From NCBI RefSeq assembly GCF_003403095.1, contig NZ_CP031555.1, positions 4,156,001 to 4,220,000 of the forward strand: DNA of 64,000 nt, in the 5' to 3' direction. Positions within the stretch are counted from its first letter, which is position 1; each line of letters opens with the position of its first letter. Origin of the DNA: Thalassospira indica (GTDB taxonomy: Bacteria > Pseudomonadota > Alphaproteobacteria > Rhodospirillales > Thalassospiraceae). This document shows, piece by piece, positions 56,052 to 64,000 of this stretch. Under the pieces are notes generated by a model. It worked only from the letters and a program-made list of their open reading frames with translations, was not told where the DNA came from and searched no databases. The position numbers were made by a program, and so were the translations under genes.

Positions 56052-57038
56052 ATGAGCCATTCGCTCCCTCCTGAACACGCTGTACTTGGACCACCATTCG
56101 ATGCCTGCAATGAACTGGCAGCCGCAAAGAATGCCAATCTGTATCGTGCCGCAATGCGCCTTTCGCCCGAACGGCAGCGTTTCTTTCTGGCAGCCTATGC
56201 CTCGATGCGTGTGATCGACGATATCGTCGATGACGGGTTCCTTGAACTTCCCGATGCCGAGCGCGATGCCCAACGCGAATTTGTCCTGCAAACCATTCAT
56301 CAATGGCAAGCACAGGTCATCGCCTCCAAGGCAGATCTGGATAATCCTCTGCCCGAAAACGGCCCTTTGTCGTCTGAGGTCTATCAGGCCCTGCGCCTGA
56401 CCTTGGGACGCAGCGACCTTCCCGCAGATCCATGGATCGAACTGGCTGACGCGCTTCATCGTGACATCGCCGAAGAACCGATGGACGAATGGGAAGATTT
56501 TATCGCCTATTGCGAAGGTGCAACCGCGGCACCGGCATCAATTTTTGTTTATCTGTTGTCGGCCCGTTATGACGCAGAGATCGGCTATACCTCGCCACTG
56601 ACCAACCCGCCGCTCTATCACGCACGGGACATGGCGATCTTTTGCTATATCATCCACATCCTGCGCGACCTGCCCGAAGACATCAAAGGCCCCGACCGCC
56701 TTGTCACCATCCCCTCGGAAGTCCTGATCGCTGCCGACATCACCCTTGGTGAAATCCGCAATGCCATCGGCCAGGGCAAATATGGTGATCTCGATTATCT
56801 CGGTAAAATCCTGCTCGAACATGCCTGGGAGCATTTCGAAACCGGGCAAGCCAGATCGGGTGAGTTGTTGTCGGTTCTGGACACGGACGAGGCCGATACC
56901 TTATCGCGTCTGTTCACAGTCTATATCGAACTGGGCGGAGCCATGATGGAAAACGGCTATGCGGGGTTCCTGACCGAACGCGATGAAATCATGCAAAGCA
57001 CGGCCCAGAACAGCCTGCCTGACGTCAAAAAGGACTAG
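56052..57038 (+). CDS. Squalene/phytoene synthase family protein
   Basis: A 328-aa all-helical prenyl synthase of the squalene/phytoene synthase family. The first Asp-rich motif is MRVIDDIVDD and the second metal-binding region is YIIHILRDLPEDIKGPDR. Members condense two prenyl diphosphates head-to-head into squalene or phytoene. No other hopanoid or carotenoid genes are near, so which product is made is undecided. Start ATG at 56052 (MSHSLPPEH) is chosen by family length; 16 open codons precede it. It ends at a bidirectional terminator. Confidence 0.87.
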   Translation: MSHSLPPEHAVLGPPFDACNELAAAKNANLYRAAMRLSPERQRFFLAAYASMRVIDDIVDDGFLELPDAERDAQREFVLQTIHQWQAQVIASKADLDNPLPENGPLSSEVYQALRLTLGRSDLPADPWIELADALHRDIAEEPMDEWEDFIAYCEGATAAPASIFVYLLSARYDAEIGYTSPLTNPPLYHARDMAIFCYIIHILRDLPEDIKGPDRLVTIPSEVLIAADITLGEIRNAIGQGKYGDLDYLGKILLEHAWEHFETGQARSGELLSVLDTDEADTLSRLFTVYIELGGAMMENGYAGFLTERDEIMQSTAQNSLPDVKKD

Positions 57039-57062
57039 GTTTCCAAAACGCGTTGCAAAAGA

Positions 57063-57087
57063 AAACCCCGCCAAGTTGGCGGGGTTT
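57063..57087. terminator. Bidirectional intrinsic terminator
   Basis: Near-perfect stem AAACCCCGCCAA / TTGGCGGGGTTT with a minimal loop, between convergent squalene/phytoene synthase-family gene and pgk. Confidence 0.92.
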
Positions 57088-57113
57088 GTTGTTTTGTACT
57101 CAAACCAAACGGC

Positions 57114-58310
57114 TTAGCCGGCGCGAAGGGCTGCCACACCCGGAAGGGTTTTGCCTTCCAGCCATTCCAGGAACGCACCACCCGCGGTCGAGACATAGGA
57201 AAATGCCTGATCGGAATCGGCATGACGCAGGGCTGCGACTGTGTCGCCACCGCCTGCAACCGACAGAAGCTTGCCGGCCTTGGTCAGTTCCGCGGCATGC
57301 TGGGCGACCGAAACGGTTGCGGTGTCAAACGGGGTAATTTCAAACGCACCCAACGGGCCGTTCCAGACCAGCGTTTCACAAGTCTCAAGACGCTTGTTCA
57401 GGTCTTCGATGGTTGCCGGACCGGCATCAAGGATCATGCCGTCTGCTGCGACGTCGTTGATGTCGCAAACGTCATGCGGCGCGTTGGCGGCAAATTCCTT
57501 GGCCACCAGACCATCGACCGGCAGGACGATTTCGCAATTGGCGGCTTCGGCCTTTTTGAAAATCTCACGCGCGGTATCAAGCAGGTCATGCTCGCACAGG
57601 GACTTGCCAACATTGACACCCTTGGCTGCCAGGAAGGTGTTGGCCATGCCACCGCCAATCACCAGCTGATCGACCTTGGCAACAAGGTTGCCCAGCAGAT
57701 CAAGCTTGGTGGAAATCTTCGCACCGCCAACAATCGCCATCACCGGATGCTTCGGTGCTTCCAGTGCATTGCCAAGCGCTTCAAGCTCAGCCTGCATCAG
57801 ACGACCGGCATAGGCCGGAAGCGCGCGTGCCAGACCCTCGGTCGAGGCATGTGCACGGTGCGCACAGGAAAACGCGTCATTGACATACATATCGCCAAGT
57901 TTTGCCAGCTCAGCAACAAAGGCCGGGTCGTTCTTTTCTTCTTCGGCGTGGTAACGCAGGTTTTCCAGAAGGGCGATCTCGCCGTCTTTCAGGCTGTTGA
58001 CCACGCTTGCCGCTGCGTCACCGATGCAGTCATCCGCAAACTTCACCGGACGGCCAATCTGCTTGGCAAGGGCATCGGCAACCGGTTTAAGGCTCATTTC
58101 CGGGACGCGCGCACCTTTGGGACGACCGAAATGCGTAATTACCACCAGTTTCGCCCCGGCATCCGCCAGTTCGATCAGGCCCGGTACGGTGCGGTCGATA
58201 CGAGTCGTATCGCCAACAACCCCATCCTTCATCGGAACGTTAAGATCAGCGCGCAGCAAAACGCGCTTGCCAGCGACATTGACACCGTCAAGCGTATTGA
58301 AGTCAGCCAT
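57114..58310 (-). CDS. pgk: Phosphoglycerate kinase
   Basis: A 398-aa glycolytic kinase that transfers phosphate between 1,3-bisphosphoglycerate and ADP. The N-terminal [21 protein letters not shown], the hinge [15 protein letters not shown] and the C-terminal nucleotide loop [16 protein letters not shown] are all present. Length is normal. It is the first of a minus-strand set that continues leftward to a terminator; dapF lies upstream with about 150 bp between them. Confidence 0.98.
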   Translation of the reverse strand: MADFNTLDGVNVAGKRVLLRADLNVPMKDGVVGDTTRIDRTVPGLIELADAGAKLVVITHFGRPKGARVPEMSLKPVADALAKQIGRPVKFADDCIGDAAASVVNSLKDGEIALLENLRYHAEEEKNDPAFVAELAKLGDMYVNDAFSCAHRAHASTEGLARALPAYAGRLMQAELEALGNALEAPKHPVMAIVGGAKISTKLDLLGNLVAKVDQLVIGGGMANTFLAAKGVNVGKSLCEHDLLDTAREIFKKAEAANCEIVLPVDGLVAKEFAANAPHDVCDINDVAADGMILDAGPATIEDLNKRLETCETLVWNGPLGAFEITPFDTATVSVAQHAAELTKAGKLLSVAGGGDTVAALRHADSDQAFSYVSTAGGAFLEWLEGKTLPGVAALRAG

Positions 58311-58461
58311 TATCTGAACCTGCTTTTGAGTTTCACAAGAGACGGGATTGGGTGTCCCGACATGGATTGAACCAAATCCTGATGCGCCTTGTTTTGCCCG
58401 ATCACCTCATCCGACGCAAGGCCAGATCAAACCGGTCAAAAGACCAATCAGGAAAACCTGA

Positions 58462-59307
58462 TCAGTGGTTTCCTAGAAGGGACGCATGCAAAAAGCCAGA
58501 AAAACTGGTCGCGACCGGGCCGGTCATCAACACATGATCATCGGGCAGCCATTCAATGGTCAGTGGCCCGCCATCAAGGATCACTTCGACCTTGCGACCG
58601 GTCAGGCCACGACGTGCCGCCGCAACACCAGCCGCACAGGCGCCAGTCCCGCACGCACGGGTTACGCCGACACCGCGTTCCCAAACACGCATCCGGATCT
58701 TGTTTTCATCAATGATGCTGCAAACTTCGATATTGGCGCGTTCCGGGAACATTTCATGATGTTCAAGCACCGGACCGAATTTCTCGATATCAATGGACTC
58801 GACATCATCAACAAAGAAAACACCATGCGGGTTGCCAACATTGACAGCCACCGCATCTGAAAGCGGGCCGAGTGAAAGCGGAATGTGGTTGGTATCGACC
58901 GCATCGGACAGCGGAATATCACGCCAGTCCAGTTTGACCTGCCCCATATCAACCGTGACACGGCCATCGGCCAAGCCATTGGCATCCAGCAAACCGACAA
59001 CGGTTTCAATGATCACGTCTTTGCGGCCAAGTTCGCCCATGACGATATTGGCCACGCAGCGGGTCGCATTGCCACACGCCTGTACCTCGCCGCCATCATT
59101 GTTACGGATGCGCATAAAGGCATCTGCCAGATCATCGCGGGCCGGTTCGATGACGATCAACTGATCGCAACCGACCCCGGTTTTGCGATCGGCAATACGG
59201 GCAGCGGTCGCGTCATCAAGATCAAGCACAGCAGGATCGCGTCGTCCGTCAAAGACAACGAAATCATTTCCCAAACCATGCATTTTGACAAAAGGAATAC
59301 CGTTCAT
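58462..59307 (-). CDS. dapF: Diaminopimelate epimerase DapF
   Basis: A 281-aa cofactor-free racemase that converts LL- to meso-diaminopimelate for lysine and peptidoglycan. The two catalytic cysteines are in EVQACGNATRCVAN and GVTRACGTGACAAGVAA; the start KMHGLGNDFVVFDGR is diagnostic. ATG at 59307 (MNGIPFVK) is used; 54 open codons upstream are not conserved in the family. A VTT-domain gene lies upstream on the same strand. Confidence 0.96.
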   Translation of the reverse strand: MNGIPFVKMHGLGNDFVVFDGRRDPAVLDLDDATAARIADRKTGVGCDQLIVIEPARDDLADAFMRIRNNDGGEVQACGNATRCVANIVMGELGRKDVIIETVVGLLDANGLADGRVTVDMGQVKLDWRDIPLSDAVDTNHIPLSLGPLSDAVAVNVGNPHGVFFVDDVESIDIEKFGPVLEHHEMFPERANIEVCSIIDENKIRMRVWERGVGVTRACGTGACAAGVAAARRGLTGRKVEVILDGGPLTIEWLPDDHVLMTGPVATSFSGFLHASLLGNH

Positions 59308-59381
59308 ACCCGCCTTATAGTCGTGATTCCAAAGCACGTCCATATGTGGGTTATTCACAGTGTCGCGCAACCTCGCCCTGA

Positions 59382-60044
59382 TCAAACCCGGCGATGCGAC
59401 CGTCTGTGATGACGGATCAGGAAAAACCAGCATAACCACATGACAACCGAAACTGTCGCAGCCCCCCAAATGGCGGGCATCGGATCAGCGGCCGAACTTT
59501 GCGCGCCGAGCCAGGCACACACGATCACGTATGGAACCGTGCCGATCAGATAGCCAAAGCCGAACTTCACAAATCGCATCCGGGTCACGCCGGCCAGACA
59601 GCATGACACTTCGGGCAGGATCGGCATTGCACGGCAAATCATCAAGACTACCAGGCCATAGCGTGAAAAGACCTCCTCCATCTCGCCTAGACGTTCTTCA
59701 TCGGAAATGATTCGACGCAGAACCGAACGGCCAAATTTCGTGCTGATCCGATATCCCATCGCACCAGCGGTGATCATTCCGGTTCCCGCTGCCAATGCGC
59801 CGCCAAGCGGCCCCAGAAAATATCCCGCCAACACGGTAACCGTCATCGTCGGCACAGCAATGAACAAATCCGCCACCAAAAGCGAAATGACAATCGTCGC
59901 GACAAGCCACGCATCAATTTGCTCGGCATATTCCAGCCAACGCACGACATCATCGCGTTGCAAAAGCCCGGTTGCGATCAATATCCCGAAGGTCGCCGCA
60001 AAGCAGGTCGCAAGCACCAGTCCGGTTTTCAGAAGATCTTTCAT
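59382..60044 (-). CDS. TVP38/TMEM64 (VTT domain) membrane protein
   Basis: A 220-aa membrane protein of the VTT/DedA superfamily. The core is LLVADLFIAVPTMTVTVLAGYFLGPLGGALA followed by GRSVLRRIISDEERL and MICRAMPILPEVSCCLAGVTRM. The family is tied to lipid scrambling or membrane maintenance. It begins 6 bp after the SDR gene stop and is probably co-transcribed with it. Five or six hydrophobic segments are visible; the tail is Arg/His-rich and cytoplasmic. Confidence 0.9.
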   Translation of the reverse strand: MKDLLKTGLVLATCFAATFGILIATGLLQRDDVVRWLEYAEQIDAWLVATIVISLLVADLFIAVPTMTVTVLAGYFLGPLGGALAAGTGMITAGAMGYRISTKFGRSVLRRIISDEERLGEMEEVFSRYGLVVLMICRAMPILPEVSCCLAGVTRMRFVKFGFGYLIGTVPYVIVCAWLGAQSSAADPMPAIWGAATVSVVMWLCWFFLIRHHRRSHRRV

Positions 60045-60050
60045 GATTGT

Positions 60051-60824
60051 CTACCCCTTGCGCAAAATCGATTTCATCAGGGACGGCGACAACCGGGCGA
60101 CAACCGGGATCAACCGCGCCATGCCGACATAGATTTCATCCTGCCCGGCAAGAATGCCGTCATGGATGGCAAGGGCGGCCTGCTGTGCGGGGATCTTGGC
60201 AATGTCGCGGCTTGCGGTCATGGGGGTGTCGACCACCGGCAAGAACACCTCGCTGATGGCAATCGGCAGGTCTGCGGCAACAAGCTGGTAACGCAGACTT
60301 TGGGAAAAGCTGTGAAGCGCAGCTTTGCTGGCGCAATAAATCGCACTACCCGTCTTGGGGAAAAAGGCCAGCCCGGAAGACACATTGACGATGCGACTCC
60401 AGACCCCGGTCCGTTGCGGTGTGCCGGTATGGCCCTCCTGTTCTGTCCACGCCTTGATCACCGCATGACATATGCGGATGGGCGCCTGCAGGTTAATCGC
60501 AATTTCCCGATCCGCCAGAGACGCGCTGAATTCCACATCGGTCAAAACGCCCCTTTCCTGCACGGCGGCGTTATTGATCACAAGGTCAAGGCGTGGAACA
60601 TCGCGCAAAATATCGGCCATCATCGCATCAACGGATGCAGGATGCGCCAGATCGGCACACACGGTTTGCACACCCGGATAGTGGTCTTTTAGGTCATGAA
60701 GCTTCACCTCGGACCGGCCATGCGCGATCACGTTAAAACCCTGCGCATGATAAATGCCCAGCAATTCGCGTCCGATTCCCGATGTTGCCCCGGTAATAAG
60801 GACAGTTCCTGATTGTGTGTTCAT
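60051..60824 (-). CDS. SDR family oxidoreductase (DltE-like)
   Basis: A 257-aa short-chain dehydrogenase. NAD(P) motif LITGATSGIGRELLGIY, NNAAV in DLVINNAAVQERG, catalytic Ser in IVNVSSGLAFF and YCASKAALH. The arrangement matches the DltE-like SDR branch of unknown substrate. It is the first gene of a two-gene operon with the VTT-domain gene, 6 bp apart, and divergent from the Crp-family gene at 60915. Confidence 0.9.
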   Translation of the reverse strand: MNTQSGTVLITGATSGIGRELLGIYHAQGFNVIAHGRSEVKLHDLKDHYPGVQTVCADLAHPASVDAMMADILRDVPRLDLVINNAAVQERGVLTDVEFSASLADREIAINLQAPIRICHAVIKAWTEQEGHTGTPQRTGVWSRIVNVSSGLAFFPKTGSAIYCASKAALHSFSQSLRYQLVAADLPIAISEVFLPVVDTPMTASRDIAKIPAQQAALAIHDGILAGQDEIYVGMARLIPVVARLSPSLMKSILRKG

Positions 60825-60914
60825 ATTGGCTTCCCATCCGCGTAGTCTGGTGTTCAGATCAGCGACAGTTGGCCATTACGCAGTGGGACTGGCATTAACC
60901 CGGGTTTATTGGGC

Positions 60915-61499
60915 ATGAACATTTACGATTTGATCGAACAGCTCAGGGCTGATCCGGATCTGGCACCAAAGATACGGACCACAACCCATGCCAAAGGCAG
61001 CCAGATCATCAAACAGGGTGAGGTTTGCAGGGATGTGATTTTTCTGCGCAAAGGCCTTGCACAGATGTCCTATGTCACATTCGAGGGCAAGGAATGGATC
61101 AAAAGCTTCTTTGCGGAAAATGCGATCATGGGAGCAAGGCGCTGCCAGATCCTGGGCGAGCCGAGCCACTTTGCCATCACATGTCTTGAGGACTGCGAAA
61201 TTACAGCCGTGCCCTATGACGGCTTGCGCAAACTTGCCGCGCGTTCACCAGACCTGATGGCGATCTTTTTTGATTTCAACGAACAGGTCAGCATGCGCAA
61301 GGAAAAGCGCGAATACGAATTCCTGTGCCTGTCCGCCCAGGATCGATATCAGGGGTTTCTTGAAGATTACGCCCATATTGTCCCGCGCCTGTCTCAGGCA
61401 CAGATCGCAAGCTTTATCGGCATTACGCCAATCGCACTGTCGCGCATCCGAAAAAGGATAAATCAGGCAGAAAGTCGCGGGGTTGTCGGCGCACAATAG
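60915..61499 (+). CDS. Crp/Fnr-family transcriptional regulator
   Basis: A 194-aa protein with a cyclic-nucleotide-binding fold (TTTHAKGSQIIKQGEVCRDVIFLRKGLAQMSY) and a C-terminal helix-turn-helix (RLSQAQIASFIGITPIALSRIRKRI). It lacks the N-terminal cysteine cluster of FNR and the short RGD-type cAMP pocket is not evident, so the ligand is unknown. It is shorter than Crp (about 210) and the wing is slight. ATG at 60915 is used; TTG at 60909 is in frame. It ends 37 bp inside the convergent gene at 61463. Confidence 0.88.
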   Translation: MNIYDLIEQLRADPDLAPKIRTTTHAKGSQIIKQGEVCRDVIFLRKGLAQMSYVTFEGKEWIKSFFAENAIMGARRCQILGEPSHFAITCLEDCEITAVPYDGLRKLAARSPDLMAIFFDFNEQVSMRKEKREYEFLCLSAQDRYQGFLEDYAHIVPRLSQAQIASFIGITPIALSRIRKRINQAESRGVVGAQ

Positions 61500-61969
61500 C
61501 GCACCTTGCTTGGCGCATAGCCGGCCCGGGAAAAATATTCCCTGAGACGTTCGTCCGGTTCACCAAGCGAGACATACACATTGCTGCAGGCATGCACGCG
61601 GGCAAGTCGGCTCATGGCATCGCGCATGGCATCAAGGACATAGTCGCCCGATACGATTTCAACCGCCATCACATTGTCGACATGCAACACAACGCCATCG
61701 GTCATGTCATCGCGGACATAATACGAAAACAGTCCATGGATATAGCCGCGTTCGTTGGCAATCACGATGATACCGCGCTCACGCTGCCAGAGGATGTCTT
61801 CACCGTCGGTGCCTGCACCAAGGGTCTCCTTGTTAACCGGCATGCAATACTGATCGACGAATGCACGCCAACGGTCAAAAGACATGTCGACTTTCAACAT
61901 CTGAACCAGCGGATATGTCATATCCGCGGTCTGTGCTGTAAGTGGAAGTGACTTATAGGCTTCTGACAT
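61463..61969 (-). CDS. Hypothetical protein, GNAT-like fold possible
   Basis: A 168-aa soluble protein. The alternation of strands and helices, the GIIVIANERGYIHGLFSYY and HVDNVMAVEIVSGDYVLDAM segments, and the ending EYFSRAGYAPSKVRY resemble N-acetyltransferases, but the acetyl-CoA loop (Q/R-x-x-G-x-G/A) is not clear. GCAGGATC lies before the ATG. An FNR-type box 60 bp upstream suggests oxygen control. The gene overlaps the end of the Crp-family gene by 37 bp tail to tail. I cannot name a function. Confidence 0.75.
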   Translation of the reverse strand: MSEAYKSLPLTAQTADMTYPLVQMLKVDMSFDRWRAFVDQYCMPVNKETLGAGTDGEDILWQRERGIIVIANERGYIHGLFSYYVRDDMTDGVVLHVDNVMAVEIVSGDYVLDAMRDAMSRLARVHACSNVYVSLGEPDERLREYFSRAGYAPSKVRYCAPTTPRLSA

Positions 61970-62022
61970 GATCCTGCCCTCTGGAATTTAGCAGATCATG
62001 CCGCAAATAAATCGGCCCCACC

Positions 62023-62036
62023 TTGATGTGCATCAA
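62023..62036 (-). promoter_or_regulatory. Perfect FNR box upstream of the 168-aa gene
   Basis: TTGAT-GTGC-ATCAA, identical to the FNR consensus. Its centre (62029.5) is 41.5 bp before a start point at about 61988, and a -10-like CATGAT sits at 61995-62000 on the minus strand. This is class II activator geometry for the gene at 61463. Confidence 0.75.
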
Positions 62037-62144
62037 CACCTTTTGAGGGTTTGGCGCGCATAAACACAGCCAGTACAGAAGTACCCAGCCGAAGGGCCAA
62101 TACGTTTCCGCCGATTGAATTTCTGACGGGTTTGCAAGCCGAGA

Positions 62145-62158
62145 TTGACGTAGGTCAA
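62145..62158 (+). promoter_or_regulatory. FNR/FixK box upstream of ccoN
   Basis: TTGAC-GTAG-GTCAA, a perfect palindrome of FNR/FixK type. The centre (62151.5) is 41.5 bp before about 62193, with CATACT at 62181-62186 as a -10. This fits activation of ccoNO at low oxygen. Confidence 0.78.
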
Positions 62159-62372
62159 TGGCTTTTGGATGAACTGTCCGCATACTCGCCGAACGAATTG
62201 GGAAACCTCGCCCGCAATAACGCGCCCTGACTTTCAGACAAGGTGCATTTTGGGTGGGGCTTTTTGTGCAGGTGGACCGAAGATCAAGAAGGTCGTCGGT
62301 TCATCGGGACTATTGAAACTGCCCGAGAGGGTTTTGGGCAGTTCACCCGACCACCTTGAACGGGAGTCAAGC

Positions 62373-63845
62373 ATGAGCCAGGGGAGCATGGCACAGGCAG
62401 CATCGCCTTCAGTTGCTGTCAATTATAATATGGACGTTGTGCGCTGGGCCGCACTTGCGACCGTATTTTGGGGAGTAGTCGGATTTTTGGTGGGCGATGT
62501 CATTGCATGGCAGCTCGCATTTCCGGTTCTCAATTTTGATACAGAATTTCTGAACTTCGGACGCCTGCGTCCGCTGCACACCTCGGCAGTGATCTTTGCC
62601 TTTGGCGGTAACGCGCTTCTGGCAACGTCATTCTATGTCGTGCAGCGTACCTGCCGCGCACCGCTTTATGGCGGCCGCGCACTTCCGGCGTTCGTGTTCT
62701 GGGGGTACCAGCTGTTCATCGTGATGGCAGCCATCGGTTATGTTACCGGTGTGACCCAGGGTCGTGAATATGCCGAACCGGAATGGTTCGTTGATATCTG
62801 GATCACGATCGTCTGGGTTTGCTATCTGGCAATGTTTGTCGGCACCCTTTTGAAACGTACCGAGCCGCACATTTACGTCGCGAACTGGTTCTATCTGGCC
62901 TTTATCGTGACCATTGCGATGCTCCATCTTGGCAACAACCTTGCCATTCCGGTCTCGTTCATGGGCACGAAGTCCTATTCGATGTTCTCTGGCGTGCAGG
63001 ATGCATTGACCCAGTGGTGGTACGGCCATAACGCTGTGGGCTTCTTCCTGACGGCTGGCTTCCTCGGCATGATGTACTACTTCATTCCGAAACGTGCCGA
63101 ACGTCCGGTTTATTCCTATCGCCTGTCGATCATCCACTTCTGGGCGCTGATCTTCCTGTATATCTGGGCTGGTCCGCACCACCTGCATTACACCGCACTT
63201 CCTGACTGGGCACAGACCCTTGGCATGACCTTCTCGATCATGCTGTGGATGCCGTCATGGGGCGGGATGATCAACGGTCTGATGACGCTTTCGGGCGCTT
63301 GGGACAAACTGCGCACTGACCCGGTTCTGCGCTTCATGGTCGCGGCTGTCGGTTTCTACGGCATGTCGACCTTCGAAGGCCCGGTCATGTCGATCAAGGC
63401 GGTCAACGGCCTGTCGCACTATACCGACTGGACCATTGGTCACGTGCATTCCGGTGCGCTTGGCTGGGTTGCCTTCGTATCGTTCGGTGCGATCTACTTC
63501 CTGATCCCGGTCCTTTGGCACCGTGAACGCCTGTATTCGATGCGCCTTGTGGCTCATCACTTCTGGCTCGGCACCATCGGGATCGTTCTTTACATCACCT
63601 CGATGTGGGTTTCGGGGATCATGCAGGGTCTGATGTGGCGCGCCTATGACGACCTTGGCTTCTTGCAGTATTCCTTCATCGAAACTGTCGAGGCAATGCA
63701 TCCCTACTACATCATTCGTGCAACCGGTGGCCTGCTGTTCTTGCTGGGTTCGCTGCTGATGGTCTGGAACATCTACAAGACCATCAAGGGTGACCTCCGT
63801 AACGAAGCACCAATCGGCACACCTGCACCCGTTGCAGCCGAATAA
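62373..63845 (+). CDS. ccoN: cbb3-type cytochrome c oxidase subunit I CcoN
   Basis: A 490-aa catalytic heme-copper oxidase subunit with about 12 membrane helices. Heme and copper histidines lie in [51 protein letters not shown] and [15 protein letters not shown]. cbb3 oxidases have high oxygen affinity and serve microaerobic respiration. Start ATG at 62373 follows CGGGAGTCAAGC; 68 open codons before it are rejected. ccoO begins 14 bp downstream. Confidence 0.97.
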   Translation: MSQGSMAQAASPSVAVNYNMDVVRWAALATVFWGVVGFLVGDVIAWQLAFPVLNFDTEFLNFGRLRPLHTSAVIFAFGGNALLATSFYVVQRTCRAPLYGGRALPAFVFWGYQLFIVMAAIGYVTGVTQGREYAEPEWFVDIWITIVWVCYLAMFVGTLLKRTEPHIYVANWFYLAFIVTIAMLHLGNNLAIPVSFMGTKSYSMFSGVQDALTQWWYGHNAVGFFLTAGFLGMMYYFIPKRAERPVYSYRLSIIHFWALIFLYIWAGPHHLHYTALPDWAQTLGMTFSIMLWMPSWGGMINGLMTLSGAWDKLRTDPVLRFMVAAVGFYGMSTFEGPVMSIKAVNGLSHYTDWTIGHVHSGALGWVAFVSFGAIYFLIPVLWHRERLYSMRLVAHHFWLGTIGIVLYITSMWVSGIMQGLMWRAYDDLGFLQYSFIETVEAMHPYYIIRATGGLLFLLGSLLMVWNIYKTIKGDLRNEAPIGTPAPVAAE

Positions 63846-63859
63846 GGGGGGAACCAGAG

Positions 63860-64000
63860 ATGCTTCTTAAAAAACACCATATCGTAGAAAAGAACGTCTT
63901 CTTTCTGATCCTTGGTATTTTCCTGACCATCATCATCGGCGGTATCGTTGAAATTGTACCGTTGTTCACGATGGAGCAGACCATTGAGAAAGTGGAAGGT
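63860..64000 (+). CDS. ccoO: cbb3-type cytochrome c oxidase subunit II CcoO (5' part)
   Basis: The first 47 codons of ccoO, cut by the end of the window. The visible protein begins MLLKKHHIVEKNVFFLILG, then a membrane helix and EIVPLFTMEQTIEKVEG, matching CcoO N-termini. CcoO is the membrane-anchored monoheme cytochrome c that passes electrons to CcoN. GGGGGGAACCAGAG precedes the ATG. Confidence 0.93.
   Translation, partial: MLLKKHHIVEKNVFFLILGIFLTIIIGGIVEIVPLFTMEQTIEKVEG

Larger units (their letters stand above)
61970..62372. other. Divergent non-coding control region before ccoN
   Basis: About 400 bp. Besides the two FNR-type boxes there is a roughly 180-nt ccoN leader (62193-62372) with no gene or obvious hairpin that I can support. 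Open codons there in the ccoN frame have no ribosome site. Confidence 0.55.

Overview
The window is a 64-kb stretch of an alphaproteobacterial chromosome, most likely Rhodospirillales and Thalassospira-like. The pointers are a separate F0 operon (atpI-B-E-b'-b) without the F1 genes, the alphaproteobacterial mutY / DUF721 / DsbA / smc neighbourhood, a CcrM-type GANTC methyltransferase, a proA-nadD-rsfS-rlmH ... gpmI-envC-ctpA-yibQ-rppH cluster, and a ccoNO operon behind FNR boxes. The genus is inferred from gene content and protein character, not from a database match. No tRNA, rRNA, CRISPR array, prophage or insertion sequence was recognised. Coding density is high.

Layout. 1-4.2 kb: end of a large membrane protein, a LysR regulator and a glutathionyl-hydroquinone reductase-like enzyme. 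4.2-6.8 kb: F0 ATP synthase operon (minus strand). 7.1-13.6 kb: methyltransferase, SMC, DsbA-like and DUF721 genes (minus), divergent from mutY. 14.8-16.3 kb: a small unknown gene and ccrM, whose upstream region carries GANTC and CtrA-like sites. 16.8-23.6 kb: a BMP-type nucleoside ABC transporter followed by a cytosine deaminase-family enzyme and a flavin reductase. 23.7-32.5 kb: single genes (phytase-like esterase, RlmM-like methyltransferase, GFA protein, NadB, MOSC, DUF4269, AEC transporter, Atm1-like ABC exporter). 32.7-35.6 kb: proA-nadD-rsfS-rlmH. 35.8-46 kb: an accessory block. 46.6-53 kb: gpmI-envC-ctpA-yibQ-rppH plus a small membrane protein. 53.3-57 kb: Tam, alpha/beta hydrolase, an exported unknown and a squalene/phytoene synthase-family enzyme. 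57-60.8 kb: pgk, dapF, a VTT-domain protein and an SDR (minus). 60.9-64 kb: a Crp-family regulator, an unknown gene, and ccoN with the start of ccoO.

The most unusual part is 35.6-46 kb. It separates two gene runs (proA...rlmH and gpmI...rppH) that are usually contiguous in this class. It holds two tandem paralogues of a soluble protein that joins an MCP signalling hairpin to a C-terminal solute-binding-protein domain with no membrane segment. Next come a DeoR regulator, a kinase/PLP-enzyme pair resembling amino-alcohol kinase plus phospho-lyase, a divergent SDR, and an L-serine dehydratase gene behind a tandem glycine riboswitch. A short motif, CTTGCAACAT, recurs before both receptor genes and in the control region of the kinase/SDR genes. 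This suggests one regulon in which cytoplasmic ligand sensing is tied to catabolism of an amino compound.

Other regulatory points are two FNR/FixK boxes placed for divergent activation of ccoN and an unknown gene, a likely atpI promoter, several intrinsic terminators between convergent genes, and an attenuator-like hairpin behind the BMP binding-protein gene.
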